Translations under genes and position numbers: made by a program
The notes under the pieces: generated by a model
The model's input: only the letters and a program-made list of their open reading frames with translations
The model's database searches: none
Told to the model about the DNA's origin: nothing
Shown: positions 49,852-60,138 of the stretch, one piece after another
How the letters are laid out: the number at the start of each line of letters is the position of its first letter
Position numbering within the stretch: position 1 is the first letter of the stretch
Assembly (NCBI RefSeq): GCF_001661345.1
Contig: NW_017962926.1
Coordinates: 124,001-188,000, forward strand
Length of the DNA stretch: 64,000 bases
DNA from: Ascoidea rubescens DSM 1968
Lineage: Eukaryota > Ascomycota > Saccharomycetes > Ascoideales > Ascoideaceae
Direction of reading: 5' to 3'

Positions 49852-51536
49852 ATGTCTACCTGGTTTTCCTCCAACAGTGTGGATATCACCTCTTATTTAA
49901 ATGAAGCCTGCTCTGAATCCATTCCAAATGGCGATATCGATTTCCCCAAGGCTCTAGAACTAGTTGATTTAATCAAAGCAAAAAAAATCAAATCAAAGGA
50001 CTTCCTTAAAAGCTTTGAACAAAAATTGGTTGCAAATAAAAATCCCAATAACCAAATTTCTTTACTAAATTTAGTCGACTTGTTGATTAAAAATTGTGGC
50101 ATCAATTTCTCCTTGGAGATTTTCAATTCAAATCAATCAAATACCTCCAGTGACAATGAATCAAGCTCAATAATTAGAAGCTCTTTATTAAATAAATTGT
50201 TATTCTTACTTCATAATAACAATATCAATAAGTTTGTTAAAGACAAAATCTTGGAAATGATTCAAAACTGGAAAATTTTATTCAAAAATAATAATAATTT
50301 AAATAACTCCATCATACAAGTTTATAATCAATTGAAATTTGAAAATTTTAAATTTCCCTCATCAACCCAATCCCAAGTTTTAAATGACACATTTTTAGAT
50401 TCAAGAGTTCCTCCAGACTGGGTTGATTCAGATTCCTGTATGATATGTTTTAATAATTTTACAACATTTACAAGAAAACATCATTGTAGAAGCTGTGGAG
50501 GAGTATTTTGTCAATCTCACTCATCCAAAAATTTGCCCTTGCCTTCAATCGGTATAACTGAACCGGCTAGGGTTTGCGATTCATGTTTTGATCAAATTAA
50601 ATCAAAGACTAAATCAAAAAGTAAAAAGAAAGCCCCGATTTCAATTTCGAATCCAATTATTAATCCCAATTCAAGCTCAAATTCAAATATAAATTTGCGG
50701 TCAAGATATTCTAACAGTAAAGATGCCCCTATTGACGATGAAGAGGTTGATGATTTGAAGAGAGCAATTAAATTATCTTTGCAAGAGTCAAATAAAAACC
50801 AGTCCACTAGATATTCTTCACCGCCATATAATTCAGTGTCAAATAAAGTCAGTAGCAATACTGGTGATCGACCAGTTGTCTTTGAAACGAATGACGATAG
50901 TGATTTAGATGAAGATATGAAAAAGGCAATTGCTGCTAGTTTACGCGATGCAGAAGAGGAGAAACTTAGAAGAGAAAAAAAAGAAAATTTGCAAAAACAA
51001 CAATTGGGTTCAAATTTACAATCAAATAACTACCAAAATGATGGTTATAATAATAGTAATAATCATAATAATTATAATACTTATAGTAGTAATGGTTATG
51101 TTGGATTTGATGCAAATGCGTACAGATCAAATAGTGCCATTGAAAATGATAATACAATATCAAATGCAAACATAAACACCTCTAGCAATGAAGGAACTGA
51201 TCAAATACGAAAAATATCTAATGAAAGAGTAAACGTTAAGGATGAAGAGAATATTCATTTGTTTTCTAAATTGGTTGAAAACCAACAGTTAAGACCAGAG
51301 AACATTTTAGAAGATCACGAATTACAGTCGTTATATTCAAACATAATTAAAGTAAGACCTAAATTAACTAAGAATCTCAATGATGATTTGACTAAATATG
51401 AACAATTTGTTGATATGCATAATAAAATTGGAACAATAATGAGATTATATGATTCATTATTGGAAAGAAGATTAGCAGGAGTTTATAGAAGAAACTCTTT
51501 TAATAACCAACAACAAAAACAAGCGCAACAACAATT

Positions 51537-51575
<39 letters not shown>

Positions 51576-52350
51576 ACAATTTCAGCAACAGCAACCTAAT
51601 TTTCAAGAAAACCAATATTCTCAACTGTCGTTATCACAAATAGAGTGCCAACAAACAAATAATAGTTCAAATTATCAAGAACAGTACTTGGAAAGTTATC
51701 AAGATCAGTATACAAAAAATCCAGAAAGACAAGTTAATCAAAATCAAACAAATAACTTTTCAGAGCAAGAAGCGGTTCAGTCTCAGGAAACATCCCAATT
51801 GAATAATAGATCAGGATCTCATCAAAATGGATTTAATGATTCTAACGCCAATGGAAGAATACCTGTGAATGCATCAGAACCTCCAGAATATCATACAACT
51901 GGATTTGAATATCATAATGAACCATCGGCCCCAGCATATGAGAGTCCAATCACTAATAATTTTCCGAAAACTGTTGCAAAACCAGCATCTAGTTATTTAC
52001 AAGATCTTGCCTTTCCTACGCCAGCCGAAGAAGAAGAGAGCAAAATAAAAAATAAGGTGTTGCTGCCTGCAAGTCAGCTATTCATGGCACCCGTCAGCGA
52101 TGGCATTGATTACTCAAGGGTGTCTGCCATCAGTAGAACTGCTTCCAACCAGGAATACCAACAAAAGCAGAACGAGGCTCCACAGAGCCACGAGGCCAAC
52201 AGAGAAAACCTGCAGCACTACTCAGCTTCCAATGGGCCCTTGAATCTGTCCATCTTCCCTGCAGTTCCAACTGCACCTGTGGAACAGCACCAGTCAAACC
52301 AGCGAGGTAGGTACAGTGCCAGGGAAGAGGCGCCATTGATCGAGTTGTGA
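49852..52350 (+). CDS. VPS27: ESCRT-0 subunit Vps27
   Basis: 832 residues from an ATG at 49,852. An N-terminal VHS domain (~10-155) is followed by a FYVE zinc finger (~187-247) with the PI3P-binding RKHHCRSCGGVFC signature. Two ubiquitin-interacting motifs follow: DDLKRAIKLSLQES (~300) and DEDMKKAIAASLRDAEEE (~348). After them come an Asn-rich linker, a GAT-like helical/coiled part (~470-545) and a polyQ run (~555-585). Late motifs are PSAP (~691), PTAP (~803) and a C-terminal PLIEL clathrin box. Vps27 with Hse1 sorts ubiquitinated cargo into multivesicular bodies and recruits ESCRT-I through P(S/T)xP. All modules are present. The polyQ is encoded by a (CAA/CAG) microsatellite near 51,520-51,590. 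Confidence 0.97.
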
Positions 52351-53069
52351 AGGTGAAGGTGCTGGTGCTTCCGGTGCTGGATGAGATGCAACATATGGTG
52401 CTGAATAGACAACTGGAACCCGGATATCTGTCCGCTGTAAGTCTGTTTAACCGCACCGTATCCGTTCTCTGCTCCGGTAAACCCGTGGTGGGCGGACCGG
52501 ATTGGGCTCGTCTAGAGCTCGACTGTTCGGATCACCAAATAATCAATACTGCTTCAACAACAACAACACAACCTTCTGGTTTTACAGTGCAATATGGCAG
52601 ATCAGAACCTCTGTGCCTGGTGTGGTCTAATCTGGCAAGTGCCAGTTACTCTTTGAAACCCATTGGGACCTTTTGAGACAAGAAGCTGCTCCCAATCCAT
52701 CTGTTTTCCATTCCTCTCTGTCTGATAGTCCAGGTCTTTCCTTACTGGGGATTAGTTCTCATCTAGTTTAATCCAGTACCAACTAAACATACAGACTGGC
52801 AGGCAAAAAGTTTAATCTGCTTGTTGGCATTAGACAAAGTTATTTATATGTTCATTCATCAGTTGAATTTATCGTCTGTTCTTTTTTTTTCCTTTTTTTT
52901 CCCTTGAATTCTGGCTAATATATTTCCTCCATTTGAATATATTATTAATACATCACTTTACTCTAGCATAGCTTATTTAATAATTGCTAATAGCTTTCTA
53001 TTCTTTCATTCAAGTGCTTTGCAGTCTAACTGGTCGCCTTTTTTTTAAAGCAAGACCCATTTATTTATA
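52351..53069. other. Intergenic: chitin synthase promoter
   Basis: 719 bp. The distal half (52,350-52,680) is GC-richer and contains several CCG/CGG triplets. The proximal half has T-runs at 52,882-52,901. No gene or known site is assigned. Confidence 0.5.
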
Positions 53070-56000
53070 ATGGATAAAAATTCAGCAAACTCGTCTCCTA
53101 CTCGTTATATTCCTGGCCATTTCCCCAATATCAATCACAATTCAGACAATGATTCAAACCATTTGAATCCCAATACAAGCTCTGTTCCAAATTTAAACTA
53201 TTCAACTTCATCTCTTAATTCAAATTATAATCAGTTTCCCAAATATATTCCTGCACAAACAACAGATAAAATGAATAATAACAATAATAATAATAATAAT
53301 AATAATAGTAATAGTAATGACAATGAAGAAAGTGAAGATGACAGTATATTGACTGAAATCAAAAATCCTTCTTTCTTGCCCAAGACGCCAGAAAATAAAA
53401 ACCCAGCTCACTATATCAATCCTCTTTCTCAAAATGAAGATCTACCTTCTTCCAGCTCTTCAGAGTTTTCCTTCAAACCCCCAAAATTAATAACAAAACC
53501 CTCTGTTACATCTCTTGAAAAAGCAGCTTCTTCTCAAGATCTTGATTCCTTACACTCTTCTGTTCATTCTCAACTAGCAGTTCCGTTTAACAATACTTCA
53601 TCTTTAGAATCCGTCAAAAATAAAAATTTACCTAACCAATCTTCTTATATTTCAATCAATAAAAAGGATATTCCTTCTAAATTATCCCAGCAAAATTTAG
53701 CAACAACTTCAAGTTCTCTGGATCTTCAAACTCCTACAGATCCTGTTCTAAGATCCGATGAATCAATTTCAACAGAAAGATCCTCCGATCTAGAGGCAAT
53801 AGAATTAGCTGATAACGGATTTGCTCCTTTTCCTTCAAATCCTAATGTCAACATAACCAAAAACTCCTCTGATTCAAATGGTTCCTCCTCAGATAATGAA
53901 TCTTATGATAATAATCAAGATGATCGTTTTTCTTTTGCATCTTCTGTTAATCATTCAGTCAACTATGACAACCGTAGAGAAGTCGTTCAAAATGATTCTT
54001 CGTCTGTGTCCTCCTATGAATCGTCATTCGATGAACAAAAAAATTCTCAATTCTATTCTCCACTGAACCCTCCCCCTCAACCAGTCCCTCAACCAGTTCC
54101 TCAACCGGTTTCTCAACCTCAATTCCAACCTCAATTCCAACCTCAACCCCAAAATCAATTCCAACCTCAACCCCAAAATCAATTCCAACCTCAACCCCAA
54201 AATCAATTCCAATCTCAATTTCAGAACCAAAACCAAATTCCAATTCTAAATCCCAACCAAATTCCAGTTTTAAATCAAAACCAAGTTCCAATTCAAAATT
54301 TAAACCACCCATCTAGTCGTACTTTACCTCAAATTCCCGTTCTTGCCCATCCTCAACCTTCCCAAACTTTTTATCAATCTCCTTTCGCTTCTACACATGA
54401 AATCGATTTTAATTCTCCTCACGTTATAAATGATGCCGATGATGATCCTGTCAATTTCGATGATCCTATACCTAATGATTCATTTTTAAAAGTCAAAGAT
54501 TCCCCTCCTCATAGTCCAAATAGATATCCAACAACCACAACTGCTTTTAACATTCCTACAGGTATTTCGACTGCTGTTGAAAAGGACAAAATTGAAAAAG
54601 AATTGAAACAAAGCGGCACCCAACTTAAAAGATCTTCAACTAAAAAAATCAAATTAGCCACTTCTGGTGGAAATTTGGTATTGGATTGCCCAATTTCTGA
54701 AGATTTATTAGAAAAGTATACTGGTGAAAATGGTAAACCTCCAACTAGTCATGAATTTGGTTCCATGAGATATCAAGCTGTTACATGTGAACCAGACCAG
54801 TTTGAAGATCAAAATTATCAATTAAGACCGAACTTATACACAAAAGAAAGAGAAACAGAGCTATTAATTGCAATCACAATGTACAATGAAGAAGAATACT
54901 TGTTGGCAAAGACATTAAAGGGTGTTTTTCAAAATATTATCCATTTAAGCAATTTGAAAAATTCAGAGGTTTGGGGTGAAAATTCATGGAAGAAAATAGT
55001 TGTTTGTATTATTTCAGATGGTAGATCAAAAATTAATCCAAAGAGTCAAGCATTGTTGGCTAGTCTAGGTGTTTTTCAAACTGGTTTAGCAAAAAATAAA
55101 GTTGGCAAAAAGGATGTTAAACTTCATCTATATGAACATACTACAATGCTAGGTATTAGATCTACAGAAGAAAATAATATCACCTTTGTTAGATTTGGTA
55201 TACCTATTCAATTGATGTTTTGTTTAAAAGAGAAAAATCAACAGAAAATTAATTCACATAGATGGTGTTTTCAAGCATTTTGCAAGGTTTTACAACCAAA
55301 TGTGATTGTTTTGCTTGATGCAGGAACACAGCCTTCAGAAACATCCATTTATCATCTTTGGAATGAATTTTATTTAAACGATAATGTTGGTGGAGCATGC
55401 GGAGAAATCAAAGTTGCATTGGGTAGAAAATGGAAAAATCTATTAAACCCCTTGATTGCAGCACAAAATTTTGAGTATAAGATTTCTAATATATTGGATA
55501 AACCAATGGAAAGTGTATTTGGATACATTTCTGTTCTACCAGGTGCATTCTCAGCATATCGATACAAAGCATTGCTAAATGATCCTGTAACGAAAAAAGG
55601 GCCATTGGATTCATATTTCAAAAAAGAAATGATGGAAAAACATAATATTTCTGCTGGTTTTTTTGATCAAAACATGTATTTGGCCGAAGACAGGATACTT
55701 TGTTTTGAATTGGTATTTAAAAATGAAAAATTATGTTATTATGAAGACCCAGATGGTCGTCCGACCGATACTAGAATTGGGTGGGTATCAAAATATGTCA
55801 AATCAGCAAAAGCAGAAACAGATACACCAGCAAGCGCTGCTGATTTAACTAAACAAAGGAGAAGATGGCTTAATGGATCATTCTTTGCAGCTGTGTTTGC
55901 AGTTACTCATTTTTATAAAATTTGGACAAGTAGTCATAGTTTTTCCAGAAAGCTCATTATCCAGATAGAAATGATATATCAATTGATTTCATTAATTATT

Positions 56001-57011
56001 TCATGGTTCGCGATTGGAAGTTTTTTTTTGATTTTTCGAATTTTAACATCAAGTCTTGAAGATTATTTCTCGGGAGCAGATATACTAGGAGGAATATTTT
56101 TATGGTTTTATTTGGCTTGCTTAGCAGTGACAGTCATTTTAAGTTTTGGAAATAGACCCGATGGAACTAGAAGGGTTTATACAGTTATGTTTTTATTCTA
56201 TGGGATATTAATGGTGTATACTATGTTTGCATCGATTTATTTGTCAGTCAAATCAATCCAGGACTTTGAGTTGGCTAGGAACTTTAACAACTTGGTATTT
56301 GAAAACTCGAGGTTTAGAGATTTAGTTGTTTCAATGTCATGTACAATAGCACTTTTTTATTTTGCAAGTTTTGTTTACTTTGAACCATGGCATATGTTTA
56401 CCTGTTTTATCCAATACATGGTAATATCACCAGTTTACATGAATATTTTGAATATATATGCATTTGTTAATATGCATGATATCAGTTGGGGTACAAGAGA
56501 AGAGGCAGATAAAACTGACTTAGGCAAAGTGTCAGTTTTAGGAAAGGAAAAAATCAAAAAGAATAAGGACAATGTTGATGAAGAATATATTGTGGCATTA
56601 GAGTTGCCATCATCAAGAGAAGATGTGCGTAAGGAGTATATGAAGAATCACTACATTTTAAATGAAAAAGTGGAAAAGAAAAAAATAGTGAACAAAGAAG
56701 AAGAAAGAAAAGATTATTATGCGTTGGTGAGAAGTGGCATACTAGTGCTATGGACCTTCACAAATGTGGTGATAGTTGTGGTTGTTTTGACCCAAGATGG
56801 ATTCACCAGTGGAGCCAATTTGGAAAACATTGAAAGAAAAAGAAGTGAAATATTTTTGACGGTTATTTTGTGGTTAGTGGCATTTATGACAGGATTTCGG
56901 TTTTTAGGCAGTATGTTGTATCTCGTTTTCAGAATGTTCAAGCAGTGGGAGTATTGGACAGTGAAAAGAGAGTTGAGATACCGATCCAATGACAAGGAGC
57001 TAGGGTATTAG
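53070..57011 (+). CDS. Chitin synthase, class I/II (Chs1/Chs2 type)
   Basis: 1313 residues from an ATG at 53,070. The first ~500 residues are Ser/Asn/Gln-rich and disordered, with a repeated QPQPQNQF octapeptide. The catalytic part starts near 560 (YQAVTCEPDQF, then LLIAITMYNEEEYLLAKTLK). GT2 motifs are DAGTQPSETSIYHLWNEF (~750), AEDRILCFEL (~871) and QRRRWLNGSFFAA (~929). At least six membrane spans follow. Two glycosyltransferase-type halves and these motifs fit the Chitin_synth_1 class that includes yeast Chs1 (repair) and Chs2 (primary septum). Which of the two it matches is not clear. The enzyme polymerises UDP-GlcNAc at the plasma membrane. Confidence 0.96.
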   Translation: MDKNSANSSPTRYIPGHFPNINHNSDNDSNHLNPNTSSVPNLNYSTSSLNSNYNQFPKYIPAQTTDKMNNNNNNNNNNNSNSNDNEESEDDSILTEIKNPSFLPKTPENKNPAHYINPLSQNEDLPSSSSSEFSFKPPKLITKPSVTSLEKAASSQDLDSLHSSVHSQLAVPFNNTSSLESVKNKNLPNQSSYISINKKDIPSKLSQQNLATTSSSLDLQTPTDPVLRSDESISTERSSDLEAIELADNGFAPFPSNPNVNITKNSSDSNGSSSDNESYDNNQDDRFSFASSVNHSVNYDNRREVVQNDSSSVSSYESSFDEQKNSQFYSPLNPPPQPVPQPVPQPVSQPQFQPQFQPQPQNQFQPQPQNQFQPQPQNQFQSQFQNQNQIPILNPNQIPVLNQNQVPIQNLNHPSSRTLPQIPVLAHPQPSQTFYQSPFASTHEIDFNSPHVINDADDDPVNFDDPIPNDSFLKVKDSPPHSPNRYPTTTTAFNIPTGISTAVEKDKIEKELKQSGTQLKRSSTKKIKLATSGGNLVLDCPISEDLLEKYTGENGKPPTSHEFGSMRYQAVTCEPDQFEDQNYQLRPNLYTKERETELLIAITMYNEEEYLLAKTLKGVFQNIIHLSNLKNSEVWGENSWKKIVVCIISDGRSKINPKSQALLASLGVFQTGLAKNKVGKKDVKLHLYEHTTMLGIRSTEENNITFVRFGIPIQLMFCLKEKNQQKINSHRWCFQAFCKVLQPNVIVLLDAGTQPSETSIYHLWNEFYLNDNVGGACGEIKVALGRKWKNLLNPLIAAQNFEYKISNILDKPMESVFGYISVLPGAFSAYRYKALLNDPVTKKGPLDSYFKKEMMEKHNISAGFFDQNMYLAEDRILCFELVFKNEKLCYYEDPDGRPTDTRIGWVSKYVKSAKAETDTPASAADLTKQRRRWLNGSFFAAVFAVTHFYKIWTSSHSFSRKLIIQIEMIYQLISLIISWFAIGSFFLIFRILTSSLEDYFSGADILGGIFLWFYLACLAVTVILSFGNRPDGTRRVYTVMFLFYGILMVYTMFASIYLSVKSIQDFELARNFNNLVFENSRFRDLVVSMSCTIALFYFASFVYFEPWHMFTCFIQYMVISPVYMNILNIYAFVNMHDISWGTREEADKTDLGKVSVLGKEKIKKNKDNVDEEYIVALELPSSREDVRKEYMKNHYILNEKVEKKKIVNKEEERKDYYALVRSGILVLWTFTNVVIVVVVLTQDGFTSGANLENIERKRSEIFLTVILWLVAFMTGFRFLGSMLYLVFRMFKQWEYWTVKRELRYRSNDKELGY
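54137..54208 (+). repeat. 24-bp in-frame tandem repeat in the chitin synthase N-terminus
   Basis: Three perfect 24-bp copies of CCAACCTCAACCCCAAAATC plus AATT encode the QPQPQNQF octapeptide, flanked by shorter Pro/Gln variants from about 54,070 to 54,300. Confidence 0.9.
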
Positions 57012-57426
57012 CTGGGTAGTAGGGTTTTTATTGTTGATTGCTAATTTTAATTGCTAATTTTTAATTGTTTTTATTTTATATTTTATATTTATATTTATAT
57101 TTTTTTATATTCCGGATTATTTTTGCAGTTTCGGCAAACGGAAATCCACATCGAGTAATTCTCCCGGCATAGTTCCGACAACCGGTTTCCGACTCTCTCA
57201 CGTGGTGTGAAATTTCTGAGAAGGCGAAAAAAAAAAGCGACGAAAACCTCCTGAGCTATTTTCTTCTTCTTCTTCTTCTTCTTCTTCTTCAGCTTCTTCT
57301 CTGCCTCCATCAACAAGAAGCAGAGCCTCACTTGCTTGCCTTTCAGCTTTTACTCTGAGCGTTTATCTTCAGAATAGCACCAGATGTATCATAATAAGAC
57401 CCTCGACCATTTTGCTTTCTTTTAAA
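57012..57426. other. Intergenic: promoter side of the Asn/Ser-rich gene
   Basis: 415 bp. It contains CACGTG at 57,199-57,204 and a (TTC)n run at about 57,262-57,290 in the likely 5' leader. Confidence 0.6.
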
Positions 57427-58218
57427 ATGACGACTTATTATGCCACTCAATCAACTTCAACTTTGATTTCTTCCTTTAGTCAAAATTCCAGTCAGCTATC
57501 CAGTAATAACTCTTCCAATGTTACTTCTGTTTCGAATTCTTCTTCCAATATCAACATTGGTGGTTCCATTGCTAGTGCAAATGACCCAATCACAGGCGTT
57601 TCTTCCTTTTCTAACAAAGTTGACATGTCTTCCCACTCGACTCCCAAGACTTTGACCCCAAATGGCTATTCTCTATCAAATTCAACTTCCAGCTCGAACT
57701 CAGTTTTGAATCTGGTCTCAAATTCAAGCTTAGTTTCTCCTTTAACCTCGTCTTTAAAAAACTACAGCCTGAATTTCAATTCAAATACCAATTCAAATTT
57801 GACTTTGAATGCTAATTTGTTAACTAATTCAAATGGGGCTCTTGTTAATACAAATACAAATTCAAATGCGAATGCAGATGCAGATGCAAATAATTCAAAT
57901 AAAAGCTCTTTTTATTATCAGTACCAGATTATTGATAAGGCTCTACTCAATTATAAATCAAAATCTTATGCAAATTCCTATTATTACAGCAGAAATAGAG
58001 TGGTTTCATCTTCTCATTCTCACAGTAATAACAATAATAACAACAATAATAATAGTACTAACAATAATCACAATAATAATAACAGATTCAACCCTCAAAG
58101 AGTAGCTAGAAGAGCTGTATCCACTCCTTTTTTTAATCTTTCTTCATCTAACAATTCTAGTACAAGCAATAACTTTACTTTAAATACCAAAAAAAGTTAT
58201 AACATGCTAAACTATAAT

Positions 58219-58264
<46 letters not shown>

Positions 58265-59277
58265 GCAATAATAACAACAGTAACAATAATAATAGTAATT
58301 ATAATAATACTTACAATTCTAATTCTAATTCTAATTCTAATTCTAATTACAATAATTATAATAACATCAATAACGTTAATAGCAGTAGTAATAGTAGTAG
58401 TAATAACAACAATATTAACAATTTTGGTAACTTCACAAATTTTAACAGTTTCAATTCAAATTCTAATTCAATTTATAATTCCAATTCCAATTCCAATTCA
58501 AAGACAATAAATTTTTCAATGCCCACTTTTAATGATTCTTCAAATTATAATTCTCAACAACGTTCTCCACTAACTTATTTTGCTCAGCCAAATATTATCA
58601 ATAATTCAAATTCAAATTACCAATCGAATTCTCAGACTTCTAGTCCTACACCTTCTGTTTCTTCAATGAATTTATTGACAAACCAAAACACTTCTCCTTC
58701 TTTGATATCTTTATCAACTCCTCATTCCTCCTCTTCTTCAGCTTCTTCTAATCTTTTGCAGCAAAATAATACCGGCCCTTTATTAAGTAATTCAAATAAT
58801 TTCAACCATAATTCGGCCAACATTAATGAGGATAGTAATAATATTCCTACCTTAGAACAATTATCACAACAATATAGCTCAATGACTCCCTTGAATATCA
58901 CATCAACCCTTCAGCAACCTTCAACTGAGTATTATAACTTGGGTGGTTTTACCAATAATCATAAGTCTTTGAGGAACTCAAATTCTTTGGAAAACATTTT
59001 GCAAAGGCCAAGCTCAGTTAACTCCAATCATAACTTCAATTCGAATAATCATAGCATTTGGAGTAATAATAATTTTAGCAATAGTAGTGGTAATTTAACA
59101 CTATCTTCAACTTTGGTGAACAATACAATAACAACACCAACTCAAAAAACATTTTTATCCAACAATAATAACAGCGTCAACAACTTTAGTAATACTAATA
59201 GTAGCAATAGAAAATTCGGTTCTTTTGGTGCAACGAGTAATGATATTGATCCAATGTCAAGCTCTGCTTATTTCTGA
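57427..59277 (+). CDS. Asn/Ser-rich low-complexity protein of unknown function
   Basis: 616 residues from the first in-frame ATG (57,427). Almost the whole protein is Asn/Ser/Thr-rich, with an Asn run of about 20 at ~264-290 encoded by an (AAT) microsatellite. Islands of normal composition stand out: QYQIIDKALLNYKSKSYANS (~164), RFNPQRVARRAVSTPFFNLS (~220), TPLNITSTLQQPSTEYYNLG (~490), and a C-terminal GSFGATSNDIDPMSSSAYF. I recognise no domain. Such proteins in yeasts are often transcription or signalling regulators with short binding motifs and prion-like tracts. The basic island suggests a binding or phosphorylation site (RRAVST resembles a PKA site). No membrane span is seen. Confidence 0.7.
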
Positions 59278-60138
59278 TGTTACTGATTGATCTGTTTTGA
59301 GTTTCAATACTATTTATGTTCTAAGCACTATGTATCCTTTCGTTATATTTTATCTTTCACTTGATATCATCTTTTTATTATTCAAAAAGGTTTTAATTTT
59401 ATTTTTTGTCTAGTTCTTTTTCTCTCAAATTACTTTACATTTCTATATCCTTATATTTTTATATTTATCTTCTCATTTTCATATTTCTCTACTTTAAATC
59501 TTTATAACTTATTACTTTTATAACTTATTACTTTTATAACTTTTATTTATTTTTTATTTATTTTTTATTTGTTTTTTATTTATTTTTTCCCATTATTTGT
59601 GGTGTCTTTATTGTGTTTCTTTAAAAAGAGATTGTGGAGTTTTCAGGTAAATTTGTGAAATATTATTGCTAAAACTTTTTGATAAACTATAGAAAAGAAT
59701 GCTGAACAGTTGTACTCTAGCCCCAAGAGTGCCTGTTCTCCAGCACATATTGGTTGGTGTGGTGGATATCTTGATGGGCATATCTTTACGCATGCAACCT
59801 TCTATTTCATTTACATCTGGTAGTTTATGTCTTTATACAGCCTATAATCAGTACAGCAAATATATTAAGTATTATAATAACCATTTCTTTCTCGCTCAAA
59901 AAAAGCTCAGACGGTTGAGGCTCCTTTTCTGCTCTTCTTCGTCTTTCTTCAGAGAAACAGCCTCCAGCCCACCTTCGATAAGCTGAAACAATTGCTTTCC
60001 TGTGTTCGAGCAACACCTCTTCGTTCTTTGGTTTTATCGTTGCTTCGTCTGTCACGCTGGTCACTGGTTCTTTTGCTGCTTCTTTTGCTGCTTTCCTCTT
60101 TCTCTGTTCCATTCTCCTTTCGCAGCTTATACCACAAA
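59278..60138. other. Intergenic: LSB5 promoter side, with tandem repeats and an open-frame candidate
   Basis: 861 bp. The left part has T-rich tandem repeats (listed separately). A 95-codon ATG-started frame at 59,699-59,986 has a non-repetitive N-terminal part with higher GC and could be a small gene or leader RNA, but I recognise no product and do not call it. The part before LSB5 is T/C-rich. Confidence 0.5.
59502..59588. repeat. T-rich tandem repeats (17-bp and 11-bp units)
   Basis: Two to three units of a 17-bp motif (TTATAACTTATTACTTT) followed by about four units of an 11-bp motif (TTTTTTATTTA). They lie in the 3' flank of the Asn/Ser-rich gene. Confidence 0.7.

Noticed and set aside
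54024-54312. Minus-strand Leu/Glu/Gly-rich repeat protein
   Set aside because: It is the antisense reading of the QPQPQNQF repeat in the chitin synthase gene.
59992-60138. N-terminal Leu-rich extension of Lsb5 resembling a signal peptide
   Set aside because: No ATG in this part; the conserved Lsb5 start is at 60,139 and the leucines come from the T/C-rich leader.
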